NCBI GenBank assembly: GCA_014773175.1
Contig: VXCM01000288.1
Location: 1 to 64,000 of the forward strand
Direction of reading: 5' to 3'
Source of the DNA: Lucifuga dentata
Lineage: Eukaryota > Chordata > Actinopteri > Ophidiiformes > Bythitidae
Length of the DNA stretch: 64,000 nt
Of the stretch, positions 39,561-52,549 are shown piece by piece. Made by a program: the position numbers and the translations under genes. The stretch's first letter is position 1, and the number at the start of each line of letters is the position of its first letter. A model generated the notes under the pieces. It did not search any database, was not told the DNA's origin, and saw only the letters and a list, made by a program, of their open reading frames with translations.

Positions 39561-41694
39561 TATTTTTTTTTATTTTGACAGTTTCAGGCTTCCATACTGT
39601 ACATTAATGGAATTGCTGTGGAGAAACAAATAGGACAGAAACATGTAACACCACTTATGTGTGTGCATTCTGTATGGCGTTATACATTAATGAGTGCTCT
39701 TTTTGTTTTGAACGTATTTCTCTTCAATATAAAATTTGCATGAAATCTTACCTGTCTTCAGAATGTTCCTCACAGCATTTAGAACCTGATACTCATCATC
39801 ATGATCACTCTGAGCTCATAACTGTGACATAATCATTATGGCAATCTAGACCTTTATAACATTATCGGACTCTGGTGGCTTGCCAAAACTAGCCTGGCTC
39901 TCAACAAACTGAATAACTACCTTTTGCACTTTAGACTAGACTGGTATTCACATGACAACAGCCAAAGCCAGTTTCTCACTGGTTATTTCACTGTATCTTT
40001 TATGGATAGCCATAAAATAGAACAAGTATTTCTATAAAATTGCTGCAGTATTGCATCAGTTTACATTGTTAGAAGGTACAGGTAAATCTATCATTTTACA
40101 GAAAGAGTGTGCATAAACCAGCAAGGAGACTCATTCAGGTGACACAGGTAGAATGCATACTACAGTATATCTTTTATGAAATACATTAAAAACAAAAAAA
40201 AACAAAAAAAAAAAAAAAAAAAAAAAAACTCTTTAGTTAGGGTATGTCGGGGAAAAAAATCAGTCTTATTGATACTGTGGAAAGAAAGTGAAATTTTTAG
40301 CGGGGTTGGGTAGCTGCCTTTATGAGTGATTTGGGTGGAAGAAGAGTAGGAGGTGTTCTGAGTCTCTTTAGTTTATACCACAACCCTCCTAAAGTAAAAT
40401 CCTACAGTTAAAACAATAAATGGTGAAGAGGAGGTGTCTGTGTGTTCACGTACAATAAAGTTGGTAAGATTACAGTTATGTTTTGTCCTGTAATCCATGC
40501 AGCATTTTACATTTTGACCCTGACTCACAGGTTAAGAAACTACTGAATTTTTGCAACAGTTTACAATATGAAATCATCCAGACCCATCAGTATTCTTCGA
40601 GGAGTTTCAAGCTGTAAAGACAACTTGCTTAGTCATCCACATCTACAGAGCACATAGCTTTCAAGCTGATTCACCCAAATTTGATCCCACAGTGAAAGTT
40701 AAAGTCTGCCAGCTTTTTCAGTGTCCTGCCAACTCGCCGTGTCCCAGTACATTTATGTTGTTCACATCTGCTGGCATGATTTCAGAGCCAGTGGCCTATT
40801 TCTGACCCACTCACAAGCATGATGCCTACTTTAGTAAAGACCATGTAGTATATGCAGCTTTCATCACACCTGAGTTTAAACTCATAAATGTTTATGAGAG
40901 GTAGTGCAAGTTTGTGGAAAAACCAGTTATGAAACATTCGCAACAGGCTTTCATAAGAAAGCAACATTAGAGTGGTGGGGCTCAACTTTGGCATATTGGC
41001 ATGGTATCTACTTTATACTGTAGAATGTAGGATGCAAATACAAGCATTCTACGTTTGTAAAGGAAGGTGTATCGATCTGCTGTAGACATGTTATTGGGAT
41101 CTCGCTCTGGTTGCAGTGGATGGCTCTGAACACGGCTTATACAGCATATATAAGCATAGGAAATACACCAAATACATACAATTCATTAGAATTCATTAGA
41201 TCACAAAGGATGTTTAATTTAAATCGTTGCTTTTCATTCAATAATATTATCATCTGGCAGAATTCAAATTTAAACTGCAAGAAGATAAATGAATCTATCG
41301 CAGCAAAATGTTGATAACAGCAAAAGAAAAATCACACCAAAATTATTCTCAATTATGCTACAAGCTGTGCAGGGCATTCTGGTGTGCAGAATGAAACAGT
41401 AATACACATATGTTAATATTCTACCAAACACAACAGAAATGAGAAAAATTAGCTGATGTGGCTCTCTGGTACTTTGAAGTACAGTTAGGGATAAATAAAT
41501 GCACAAATAACAGCTACATACTGGTTTATTATTCATTCTCCAATGGTTTATTTCACTTTTAGTGCTGAAAAAAGTAAATTTCGTGTCACTGAATTTGTTC
41601 AGCCTCCACTTATTTTTCTTCCACATTTTAATTAATTAATGTGCTTCTGAATGTGGTTAGTAAGTTAATGAGTAAAATTATGATTATACCTAAC

Positions 41695-41798
41695 ATTTCT
41701 CAGGTTGACCATTAAATGCTCGGTCAATCTGAGAAATATTTGCTATGCCGGTATTTAGGTTACATAATAGTTGTTTAGCTGCAACTATTATGTAACCT
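41695..41798. repeat. Two adjacent near-perfect hairpins
   Basis: Hairpin 1 pairs 41695-41710 with 41722-41737: 16 bp, one G-T wobble, 11-nt loop. Hairpin 2 pairs 41757-41773 with 41782-41798: 17 bp, perfect, 8-nt loop, beginning AGGTTACATAATAGTTG. They are 19 bp apart in AT-rich gene-free DNA. Confidence 0.9.
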
Positions 41799-42788
41799 CA
41801 TTAGGTTCACAAAGTCTTTATTACATTGCCTTTGCAAATATTGGGAACGTTCCTTTATTTATTTAAGCTAGATGACCTGCAGTTGTTATGATAGATGATG
41901 TGAACTTTATAATTCTTACACATATCAGACTGAAGCAGTTATATTATTAGCAAAAAGTTATCCTTTATAATAACTAATACTGTTTTCTTTATCTGTTATG
42001 AAACCAGAGTTTACTCCTCACTGAGACTCACTAAGCTACGCTGTTTTATAACTAAGCCACACATTCAGTGCTTTTTTTTTAAAACAAGTTTTATAATAAT
42101 TATTAACAGATTATTAGTGAACTGGTAATTCTGCCAGTAGGAGAGCTGCTCTTGAAGTTGAAGGGATTTTTCCACTAAACTATTACATTGCTAAACAGTT
42201 ACACAAATATATTCATTTCAAATTAAAAAAAACTAATGACGGATCTATTAAGTTTAGGAAATATCTTGAGATTTGAAGAAAGCATCTCCAACGTAGCACT
42301 GAGACATGTAATTCTAAGAAGTAGCAGTATTAGTAGTAATAACAGCAATCATAAGTAGTAATTTGCTATAACTGTAATTGTGCAATTGGTGGTTAGTGGT
42401 AATATGTAATTAGTACCAGAAAGAGAAACAACTGCATATTTATGCTTGTAGGCCCATTTCAAAACAGATCTTAACTACCCCTTCACTACTGTGACTCCAC
42501 ATGAAGATGCATTCACAGATGTGGAATTCAGTCCGTATCACAGAGAAGGGTCTAATTAAATAGCTTTATTGATGCACTTGCCTCTATCCATCATAAGCAG
42601 GGAGCATCTGTCACCATGGATACTGATAGAAGCCTGACTCAGCCAGCTGTGGTGTTGTTTTATGTGCTGTGTCTTTGCGAAACAAAAAGCATATGCCAAA
42701 CAAGCTAAGCTAAGTAGTAGCTTATTTTCATTGATATGTGCTTAACACTGCTAATTGGTACAAGTAAAGTCAATTTAGGGGTATGTGT

Positions 42789-42865
42789 GCTTTACTCTTT
42801 ATCTTTGATGAAGTAATAAAATGCTGTAATGCTTTACTCTATCTTTGATGAAGTAATAAAATGCT
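42789..42865 (+). repeat. Short tandem duplication
   Basis: A word beginning GCTTTACTCT and ending GAAGTAATAAAATGCT is repeated after 42 bp with a 2-bp difference. Unlike the N-flanked duplications, this looks genuine. Confidence 0.85.
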
Positions 42866-43734
42866 TCTACATTTCTCAACACAATAGTTAAGTTAGGGAG
42901 ATTAGTGGGTTTGGAGAAGTCAGCAGCAGTGCAGACTAACTGTCCAACGGTTTAATTTTCTACTTCCACTTATCCTCACTGGTTTGGGACTGCCTGTAAT
43001 ATGATCAACTCATGAATGCGCAAACAAAAGAGATATGGTGAGGGTGTACAGGCCAAAAGCTTTAAATTGTGTGTAAATCACCAGAGAAAGTTTGCTGGAC
43101 ATTATTTTTTGTTGCATATTATCCATATTAGAATGAATTTATAAGGAAAAATGTATATTTTAAGTTGTATACAATATTTTAGAGAATTTAGAATTAAATA
43201 GGCTATAGAAATTCTTTAAAAGTATGCAAGGCCTCTGTATGTTTACTTCTGCTCATTATAAAGGAGATTTGACACATGATTTATCACCAAAGCCACACAT
43301 TTCATTCACAAGGACAGCCACAGATTAAACTAACACTGAAATACTTTAGGAGCCTCAGTGCAACTTTCTTTTCTGCTAGTTTGAAATTGAATATATACAG
43401 TATATTTATATGAGAAGAGTTTGCAGCCATGAGAGGGAAAAGTCTCATCTGATGGGAAAATGTGTGATTCTACATAATTAAGTAATGTTTTTCATACTGA
43501 TTACATAATACCTACTCAGTATGTTGTCTAATGCTGGGATTTATCATATTAAAATCTTATTAATCATTTAATAACTTATCACACTCACCAGATGCTGCTC
43601 TATGCATATAATTTATCATCCTGAGATCATACAGCTAATACAGCAAATAAAAGCACCTTCTTAGAAATGAGCCACTGCTGCACTTGTCCTCAGAATGTTA
43701 ATGACTGAGGTGTTGGTAAAGTGAGTTTATCTAT

Positions 43735-44110
43735 AACAGTCATCTTCAAACTCCGGACTCCGGTCCGGACCAGGACCGAATCACAACTGTCTCCGGACTC
43801 TGAGCAATTATCTGCAAGACATCGCTACGACGCAAGTGTGAGAATGCCTACTCTGCTTTGGTTTGGTCCAGTCACATTCAGCGTCCCGTCATCTCCATGA
43901 CAATGATGGCTTGACAGCGCAACTAGTTTCAGCACCCCTCNATTCAGCGTCCCGTCATCTCCATGACAATGATGGCTTGACAGCGCAACTAGTTTCAGCA
44001 CCCCTCACCCCCCACCCACTTGACACCTTAAATTCCAAGTAAAAATTAGGATCCCCAATCCGACCCTGGCTATACTGATCTTAATAAACGAACCTTTCTC
44101 TTATTGAAAA
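43735..44110. mobile_element. Probable transposon-derived repeat, GC-richer than surroundings
   Basis: A block containing CCGGACTCCGGTCCGGACCA and CAATTATCTGCAAGACATCG stands out in base composition from the AT-rich flanks and resembles dispersed repeat debris. No coding frame was recognised. Confidence 0.35.
43876..44006. other. Perfect 65-bp duplication around a single N (probable assembly join)
   Basis: 43876-43940 and 43942-44006 are identical around the N at 43941. Confidence 0.9.
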
Positions 44111-44860
44111 TTTTCTTTGTGGACCTTTAAGATTTGCATTTGAATACACCTGATCTATAACATGATATTTCAGAGAGACTCTCATTGGCTGCTGGGAAAA
44201 AGTTTCACAAAATATATTCTGCACTTAAAATACATATACCTGCTTTCAACAGAACTAAGTGGAAGAAGTAACTGCTTACTTTTAGTGCAATTTATGGAAA
44301 CTTGTACATAATCTGTGTTTGCCAAATCAGTGCATCTCCATGTTGTTATCAATTACTGACATCTAGAGGACAATTTAAGTAACAGCAAGTAGCTGGATGC
44401 AACCACAATCAATAAAAAAATAACCTTTTTTTGTGAATACATTCAAGACAACAAAATAGGTGTTATTTTTAATGTCTATGTTTAATTTTTGAAAGTTCCA
44501 TGCGTGCATAGACTCTGATTTCTCTGTTACCTGTTTTCTTTTCTTTTTCTGTTTTTTTTCAAAATAGTGAAACACACCATACATAATTGTTAAGATATAA
44601 AAGTGGTTTGGTTGTACATATAAGAAGAACAACAGAACAAAAAGTACATCTTAAGATTTAAAAGCAAATGAGAAAAGGGAGGATTGACTCATTTTCTAAC
44701 ACACACAAACAGTATATCCAGTATATCATCTGTGCATGCAGCAACATTCAGTCATTCATTTTCATTCATGTTTTGATCCACTGAAAGAAAATTGACCTTG
44801 CTCTGTTTGAAGGTAGATTTCCCTGTCAGACTCTTTCTCCTCAAACAGGGAGAAACCAGA

Positions 44861-47225
44861 TTACTGTTCCTCCGTGGTTTTCCAGGCGTTGTAGCTCAAG
44901 TAGCTACTTCCTGCATAGCACAGTGTGTTCAGAAATGCAAAGAACTGAGGAGAGGTGAAAAAGGATTAAAAGGATTAGATTTTACTATCTTTGATTATAT
45001 TCTGCAAAATGAGGATTCACATGTTAGATATTCTACTCTTATGAGCAATGCACCTTGATTTCCTTACTGCTATTAGACCAATCTAGTACCTCCCCAAGTG
45101 TTAATTTTGATTGATTTTAAAGTTTTTTTTTTTTTNAAAAAAAAAAAAAAAAAAATCAGTGTTTGCCTAATTGAGTTTGTTCCTTCATTTAATTAACATG
45201 TCTTTCTTGCATTCAAGACATTTAGGACAGAAATATAACATACTGTTAGAAACTATATGATAGTTTACCATGAGTTGTTCAAGCACACTGTACAAATAAT
45301 TACAATATTTCCAACAGCATCTGAAGGCAGCAGCTGCTTGTGCACAGTGCAGTTAGTCACTTTATCTGTTTATTTTGTAAATCCAAAGAAGCCTAAATGG
45401 GCACTTCAGCTGCTTTGCTGACAAACAGCTGCTTCAGTATTTTTGGCATGAAGGTCAATAAATAAAGACATAACTTACTGCAGATGCTGCCCAGCAGTTG
45501 TAATTGTGGCGCCCTCTAATGGCCTGCCCAACTGAGAGAGCATTTACTATTGCGGTAACCAGATACAGAGCTGTAGCACAAGTGTGAAAACACAGGGATT
45601 GGAAGAAACAAAGACAAAAATAATGTTACAATCATAAATAGAGAGATACAGGAAGACAGATTTGAGCCGTGTGTGTCTGTGTGTGTGTGTGTGTGTGTGT
45701 GTATTACCAGTGTTGTCCAGGGCACCTGTGGTATCCTTTTATGAGCTTCAGTGAGGTAAATTATAAACAGGCAGGCAGTCAGAACCCAGCATGAGACAGC
45801 CAGAAACATCATCCAACCATGAGCGGATACATGAAAGTACTCTGTACCTCCAATCAGAATCCACACTAACATACCACAAACCTGAGGGAGGAGAGGAGAG
45901 GAGAGGAGAGGAGAGGAGANTTTTTTTTTTTTTTTTTTTTTTTTTACCTCAGACACTTGAGTTATCTCTGATCAGAAGTACATGGTTAGTATGTCACAGT
46001 TTAAATTCTGAGTGAAAGTTGTGAAGGAGTTAATGTAAGATTAAGAGAAGACAGGATAGAAAAAAGAAAAGAGGAGAGAGAAGGAGGAATGATACAGTCG
46101 TTTGGGGAGTTTTCCATTGATTGTTAAACTCAGTTACACTAAGTGAAGATGATGTTTGTAAAAACTGATATTTTTCGTGAACTGCTAACTAAACAAATAC
46201 AGGTATCACCTATTTGATTGTACTAATTAAAATTCATGAGGATGGAATGGAAATGAGACCTGACAGGCATGAGACGGAATAGCTCAGCAGGATTTAGCTA
46301 ACACAACTTTGCCAATTAAAAAAAAAAAAAACAAAAACAAAAACTATTGTTTTGTGTAACTTTTGTCCCTAATTTCTGCTGTGCACTCTACTGTTGTTTT
46401 GTTTCATAAATAATTCCCAAATCCCTTGAAGGCAATAACACCCATCTCTTCTGAAATTAAACTAAACCTCTTTTCTCCCAGCACAATTCCAAACCCGCCC
46501 TTCCTCTTTCACAACAAAGACTGGATGCTTCATATCACAGGAAGTAAATGTTTCTGGTGTGAAACTTTACTGTGAAACAGGGTTGGCACTTGGCAGGATT
46601 ACTAAAGTGGAATCTGTCACAAATCTCCTGCTGCAATCTACTGTTTAACATCTTCAGTGCTTTTAATTGATTTGACAATTAGATTCTGGATTTTTTTTTT
46701 TTTTAATTTAACATTGCAATACCTTGCAATCAGATTCCTCTACCCACGTAATCATGTGCTGCCCAGCCTCTGCATGGCAGCCAGCCAGCCTGTATTTAGA
46801 GAAAGACCAGCCTAATTTGTTCCCACAGCTGATTTGGAAAGGAAGAGAGACAAAGAGAGAGGAAGAACTGATTTTTTTTTTTTTTTTTTTTTGTGGTGTG
46901 TCTTTAGTGACCTTCCTTTTTTACAGAAACACAGTCACATTTTATGTATGTACATTTCTCATGAGAAAAGTAGTACAGAAATACTGTACATAAATCAATT
47001 TATTTTATGAGTATTTTTCACAATAAATAAAAAAAAGATAATAATAATTTAATATCACAACACATTGCATTTTAGTATTACTCTTTTTTTGTTTTTCTTA
47101 TTTTCTAATCCATAATTATATGTGTTATGGGTACAGTTTTAGAGTATTATTGGCCCAAACATGAACTCTGACACTTGAGAAGTGTGTGTACATTTAAAAA
47201 GCTGGCCATTTTCTCCTGTAGTTTC

Positions 47226-47259
<34 letters not shown>

Positions 47260-47430
47260 CTAACATTAACAAATTAAAGTCAAATTTATACTTACAATTT
47301 CAGCCATTAGGAGTATTCCTTTAGCAGTTGTTGTGAAATGCTGGTCGAAGGCCAAGATGGAGGTGGAGGTGGAGGTGTATTGTGGTCCTGAGGGACTCCT
47401 GCAGGTTGGAACCACAGCAGCTCTCTCCAT
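44861..47430 (-). CDS. Plasmolipin-like MARVEL-domain tetraspan membrane protein (4 coding exons)
   Basis: MARVEL proteins of the MAL/plasmolipin group are four-helix membrane proteins that organise lipid-raft and apical or myelin membranes. Exon 1 is 47296-47430 (45 codons, MERAAVVPTCRS... AKGILLMAEI). Exon 2 is 45708-45881 (58 codons, VCGMLVWILIGG... HGWMMFLAVSCW... PQVPWTTL). Exon 4 is 44861-44944 (FFAFLNTLCYAGSSYLSYNA, then WKTTEEQ and stop). Exon 3 ends at 45479 (AIRGRHNYNCWAASA). By homology it should start near 45601 (QSLCFHTCATALYLVTAIVN), giving 171 aa in all (plasmolipin is about 182). The pattern VPW, LYL, RG..YN.WAAS, FFA and SY.AW matches plasmolipin better than MAL. Oddly, no AG acceptor exists at the homology-predicted start of exon 3. 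The nearest, CTACAG (exon from 45570), shifts the frame and gives an early stop. Pseudogenisation, an unusual splice site or a sequence error are all possible. Confidence 0.8.
45882..45950. repeat. GGAGA repeat and poly-T joined at a single N
   Basis: A GAGGA-type tract directly upstream (in transcript sense) of the exon 2 acceptor of the plasmolipin-like gene meets a T tract at the N at 45920. The acceptor itself (CCCTCAG) is intact. Confidence 0.85.
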
Positions 47431-47837
47431 ACTGCACTGACATTACAGTCTGATGGTTTCACTGAGGCTGGTGCTGTAGTGGAGGAAGTTTTCTTCCTGT
47501 CCCAGACTCCAGAAAGGACACCCCACTCCATACTGTTTAGTAGACACATAAAAAAAAACAATTACCAACTGCCAGATTGTAAAGATAAATTATAGTAGTG
47601 GTTGTTTTTTTTTTTCTTTGTTGGATATTCAAATTCTATGCCAAAAATTAAAGCTGCAATAATTAATTTTTGGCCTCGAGACCACAGAAGTTCAAACTCA
47701 TCTGAGAAACTGAATTCTGACTTTATCGCCTAATAAAGTTTAAATGGTTTATGTGTTAGCAAACAGCTGATACTTACACATTCAGCAGACACAGAGGAGC
47801 TACATTATCATCCCACTGGATTTGTCTTTCTGCCCAC
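47431..47837 (-). other. Probable 5' UTR exons of the plasmolipin-like gene
   Basis: The first coding exon extends upstream to 47532, where TACTAAACAG gives an ideal branch point and acceptor, so 102 nt of it is 5' UTR. A preceding non-coding exon may be 47778-47837: it has a GTAAGT donor and a CAG acceptor after a pyrimidine-containing stretch, or it may be a first exon. No promoter motif stands out. Confidence 0.4.
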
Positions 47838-48424
47838 CTGATGAATATAAGTCCAGTATTCACTCTTTTAGTATTATTTTATCACCTTCATTCGATTTAT
47901 CCTTATTTTCTTGACTCTAGCTATGGACAACTCATTTTAATACAGTTTTATTTAGATCTTAGACTTAGACATGGTTACATTTAACTGTTTATTATTACTG
48001 TTTAGCTCAAGCTGTGATACCTTTGTGACATTCCTTAGAAAAGATGTGTTGCTTTCCTCCACAATCAAAGTATGTGATTTGCGAGCGCAATGTAATATTT
48101 GAAGGATGAAAATGATTAAATGGCAGGAATAAATTTCTTAACTTAATGATGGTAAGATGATATAGATCGATTCAACTCCTAGTTTTTCAACTACAGACTG
48201 AGTCACAAATTTAGATGTTAGTGGGACCATGATGTCCATCAGATTAGGGATATAACAGCAATGTTCCTTCTGCAGCTTTTATTCCTAGGTTGTCATGTTG
48301 CAGTGATACATAGTAACAAACTTTAATCTCTGAAGATTTTATTTAGGAGTTTAGACACATCACTAGAGTTAACAAATGCCTGCCAAATATGGAGAGTTGT
48401 AATAGGGGCGGTGAGTGTCTTCAT

Positions 48425-48438
48425 CCACCAGGGGGCAG
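48425..48438 (+). promoter_or_regulatory. Perfect CTCF core motif
   Basis: CCACCAGGGGGCAG fits all 14 positions of the vertebrate CTCF core CCASYAGRKGGCRS. It lies about 0.6 kb beyond the outermost candidate exon of the plasmolipin-like gene, at the edge of the gene-free stretch. CTCF acts as an insulator and loop anchor; occupancy is inferred, not shown. Confidence 0.55.
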
Positions 48439-51400
48439 TAGGTCCACATGTTCAGAAAGTCATGCAGGAAACCTTACTTAAACAGTCCTAGGAACAAAAG
48501 ACGCAAGGGTGAGGCCTAAAATACTCATTTTGTTTTGATTTCATTGAATTATTCAATGAAATTATTTCTTTGAAGAGGAGGCAGTATTAAGATCACATTT
48601 TGGCAATAGTTTATAAATTTACCTGGCATTAGATTTATGCTTACCTGTTAATGTACACTGCCCTCTGCACATGTGCAGTAGACCTACCTGCATTTATACT
48701 GTAATAACTTTAATATTTGAGTGTTTGAGAATATGTATGTGAAGGTGAGAATTAAGCTACATTAAACTACATTGGTATACAAATATCACCTTCATTTTAA
48801 GATAAAATCACCAGTAGATCTTGTGAATTACAAATGAATTTCAATTTGTATTTGCCTTTAAACCACATAACTAGTACAATTATAAGCCTTACAGGCAATA
48901 AACAGTTCACTGGGTAGGAGTGAGTGAAATAATCAGGTGACAGTGAATTCAGCTAAAAAGACCTACAGAGTCAAACCAGTCTCACGTAATGACAATGAAG
49001 CTGACAAGCGAGGATGAGTGCAAACAAAACTGAGGGATTTATGGAGATGGATCCCCAACTCTTCCTCCTTACCATCATATATGATGACCAGAAACCTTTA
49101 CATTAAGATGCTTTGTGGTATCTGCCAGTCAATAGCCTGTCCCACGCATTATCTGACTTAAACATTTTACACGCATTATCTTAAACTACTCGATGGACAT
49201 TCTGCCCTGCTGAGCACATTCTGCTCTGTAGAGCAATATATCCACTGCAGCAATCCATACTGCATTACACTTTCTCTCTTTACCTTTCCCTTGCTCTCTC
49301 GCTCCTTCTCCAGCCACTGAAGCCATATAGGTCAGTTGTTGTATTCATACAGTAAGTGCAGTAAAAGAAAATGTCCAGCCAAAGCTTTTCTGTATTCTAT
49401 ACTTGAAGACGTTAGAATCAATCTTTGAGACCAATAGATTTTCTGTTTGAGCTGTTGACCAGCTAATTATCACAGGAGGTCTGGGGTCATTTCACTTTCA
49501 GTTTATTAATTAAAAATGGAAACACAATCTCAAAATCATTTATGAATATCAGAGCACATTTTCATTTATTTTTTGATATGTGACCACCTTCAGAACGCTT
49601 AGATTTTTAAAAGAAATCCACTTCTCTTGTGATTTGTGTGTGAAATATTCTGGTTTGTAAGATCAGTGGCTTTTCTGAAGTGGTTAATTGATTTTTAATA
49701 TCTCTAACAGTATCTTGGTTTGATATAAGTTGTGTTTGTAGTAGTAGTTGTAGCTCCATCGTACAAAAAAAAAAAAAAAAAAAAGAAAGAAAAAAGAAAA
49801 ATGGGGGAAAATGATCACATAAGCTATTTTTGTCCCTTAAGTAGACCTAGTAGGAAAAAAAAAGTCCAGCAATTTGTGATCATATAACCCACATGAAACA
49901 CGTTTTTGACTAAGATGTGCTCTAAAAATGTGCTAACTGCACAGTATCTGTGTTGACTGTATGAATAATTGAAGCCAGGACTCAGTAGAGTAGACTCTGC
50001 TTGGCCACTCACACGGGAAAACAATGAATGATGACACGGTCAGTCAAAGTTACTCTAAAGTTACCTGAGCGCTTTCTTGCTCTCTCAGTACCTCTCCATC
50101 ATCTTCCTCCTCCAGCCCTCTTTCTTCCCACCCCTCCACCCTAAAACACATTTCTTTATGGTTTCTCTTTTTATAGCTCTAATCATCCTGCTCCATTGTT
50201 TGTCCAGACATTCACTTTCATAACAGCATAATGAAAACTGAGACACAATTAGACAAAATTAGACATGCTGAAGTGCTGCTGTTGAGAGAACAATTTAGCA
50301 TTTATCACTTGCAGCATGTGCTTAACTACTGAGCTGACATTAAGTACTGAACATGCTGCATTAATTGACATTTTGGCTGTCGAAATTAAACTTTTATATT
50401 CACAGATTTGTAGTGGCGATAGAGTTTTGCAAATGAAACTGTAGATAAGTGAAGCATAGATGTGAGTGAATGTTTTTTTTTTAGGGCAGGAGATTGGCCA
50501 AAAGACCTAAGGCAATGGAGGCAAAGCTAATACAAGAAAATCCATCAAAATATGAACTACCTGATCTTATCTCATCACTAAGGAACAGTTCAGATATTAG
50601 TGGCATTGATGATATCAGTGAATACCTTGTAGATGTAGCCAATGTGATCTTACACAGCCCCAGTCATAATTAATGACATTAGAGCAGGATTTATTTAAAA
50701 CTCTGTATTCCACCTTTAATACCATCAAATACAGAAATGATTAATGGTTTAACTAAGGGCATACATTTATTTTTCCCTGCTTAATGTGATTTTTTTTTTT
50801 TTTTTTTTTTNTTTTTTTTTTTTTTTTTTTGCTAATGCTCTTGGCCTTTTGGTTCAATAACAGAGGGCGAATTCAATGGTGATAATGGTGATAATAATTA
50901 AGTTAAATGAAGTTTTTAGTTTGCCTATCGTAAAGTATGTCCACAAGTTCAATAAGGGAAATTTGTTGTGTAGGTAAGTAAAGCAGCAGCTATGTAGAGT
51001 AAATCCCTTCGGTGATAGATTGAATTCAATTTAGTGGATGAACTTGTACCACACCACAGAATCAGTAATCCAACTCAGAACAAGCTTAGAACTGTTGTTG
51101 TCTGCCATACTTTAGTCACATCACAGCAAAGTATGTATTATTTCTCTGATATCTCAGTAAAAAAAAAGCTAAATTCATTACATCATCAGATCAAATCATC
51201 AGACTGAACTTTAATCTTAGAGACGAGTTTGAATTTGTTGTACCTGGGAACTGGGAAGTCGTACCTCTGAATTATGTCATTTACAACGGCTGTGCCTTCG
51301 AGCTAAGCAAAGAGGGTGACAACAGTGCCTCCAAGAAAACTTTTGTTTTTGCCCTGTTGAACCAAAAGAAGCTACGTTTTAACATTTATGAGCTATTTGC

Positions 51401-52239
51401 CTGTCTGCATGCTGATTGATTTAAAGAAAATGCTTCTAAATGTTCATTTCTGAATAGAGAAATTACTGAATGAATACTATGAATAGAGCCATATTGAAAT
51501 AATGTCGTTAATGAACTTGGGGTTGAGGAACCTTACATGACTTTCTGAGCAGGAATTCTGAGTTGAGCGGGCATTTTGTTTGAATTTTTCGAGTTGGAGG
51601 TTGGAAATTTCAAGTTCTGAGTGCAAGTTTGCAGCATTAGTAAACAAAGACAGCAACGTGTCTCAGGTCTCACAGAGTTACTCAGCCAAGAAATCTTGTT
51701 CATTTTCATAGAAATTTAACTACAAAGAGAAAATCAATGGAACTACTATGCCTGATTCAGGAGAAAACGGTGTCATAGACAAGAAAAGATGGAGTTGTGC
51801 TTTTTGTTGCTGAGGCTGTAGCCTAAAGTGGATGGAAAGTAAGTTTTACATCTGTGCTAGAAATGAGGTTTCATTTATTTTTTCATCCCCTCATTTTTGT
51901 TTCCCAACATTGTCTTTGTTGCTTCCTTGTGTTCTTTTCCTTCCTGTAATTCTCCCTCTCTTGTTCTTTTCTTCATCACAGTGTTTAAATTCTGCTGCTG
52001 TGACACACGCTGCTCACTGTTGTCAGCTGCTGTCTCTCTCACACACACACTGCATTTAGTGAAACTCTACATGTGTATGCTAAAATGTAAATAAACTGAA
52101 CTCTGCCTGAAGCCCCTCTCCTTCACACACACACACACACACACACTAATAAATGTCTGCAAGCCCAGATGCTGCACCGTAATTGGCCACTGTGGCTCCC
52201 CGCTGCGGCAGAGATATTTTTAATGCACACACTTAAAGG

Positions 52240-52241
<2 letters not shown>

Positions 52242-52274
<33 letters not shown>

Positions 52275-52371
52275 CCTAATCCTTGCCTCTGCAACATCTG
52301 CCACATCCCCCAACACGTGCTAGTTAAATGCAACCACACACACACACACACACCGACACACACACACACAC
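52242..52371. repeat. CA microsatellites
   Basis: Two CA tracts, about 52242-52272 and 52337-52371. Confidence 0.95.
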
Positions 52372-52549
52372 AGTAACCATACTGGCAGCCCCTCCCTGTT
52401 TTAACCACTAGCCCTGACATCAGTTCTAAATAAAGTGATATGTGGTGGTTCAGAGAAAGGCAGAACCTCGCCCACTGAGGCAACAATTGCTGCTTTTTCA
52501 TCTGCAGCAGATTTTCCTTGGACTGATTTCTTGGCTGTGGAAAAGCTTC

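Larger units (their letters stand above)
31845..44860. other. 13-kb gene-free interval between ncoa7 and the plasmolipin-like gene
   Basis: No exon with sensible splice sites and recognisable protein was found on either strand. The interval holds a SINE (35.4 kb), an old dispersed repeat (39.2 kb), paired hairpins (41.7 kb), a short tandem duplication (42789-42865), a GC-richer repeat with an assembly duplication (43.7-44.1 kb) and several poly-A/T and GA tracts. N-terminal ncoa7 exons would be expected here if the gene were full length, and none was seen. Confidence 0.55.

Noticed and set aside
40782..40994. 70-codon minus-strand frame (MPKLSPTTLMLLSYESLLRM...)
   Set aside because: Probably part of a dispersed repeat; not enough signal to name a family.
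47307..47561. 84-codon minus-strand frame (MEWGVLSGVWDRKK...)
   Set aside because: Wrong frame: the same exon read from the ATG at 47430 gives the plasmolipin-like N-terminus and splices in phase to exon 2.
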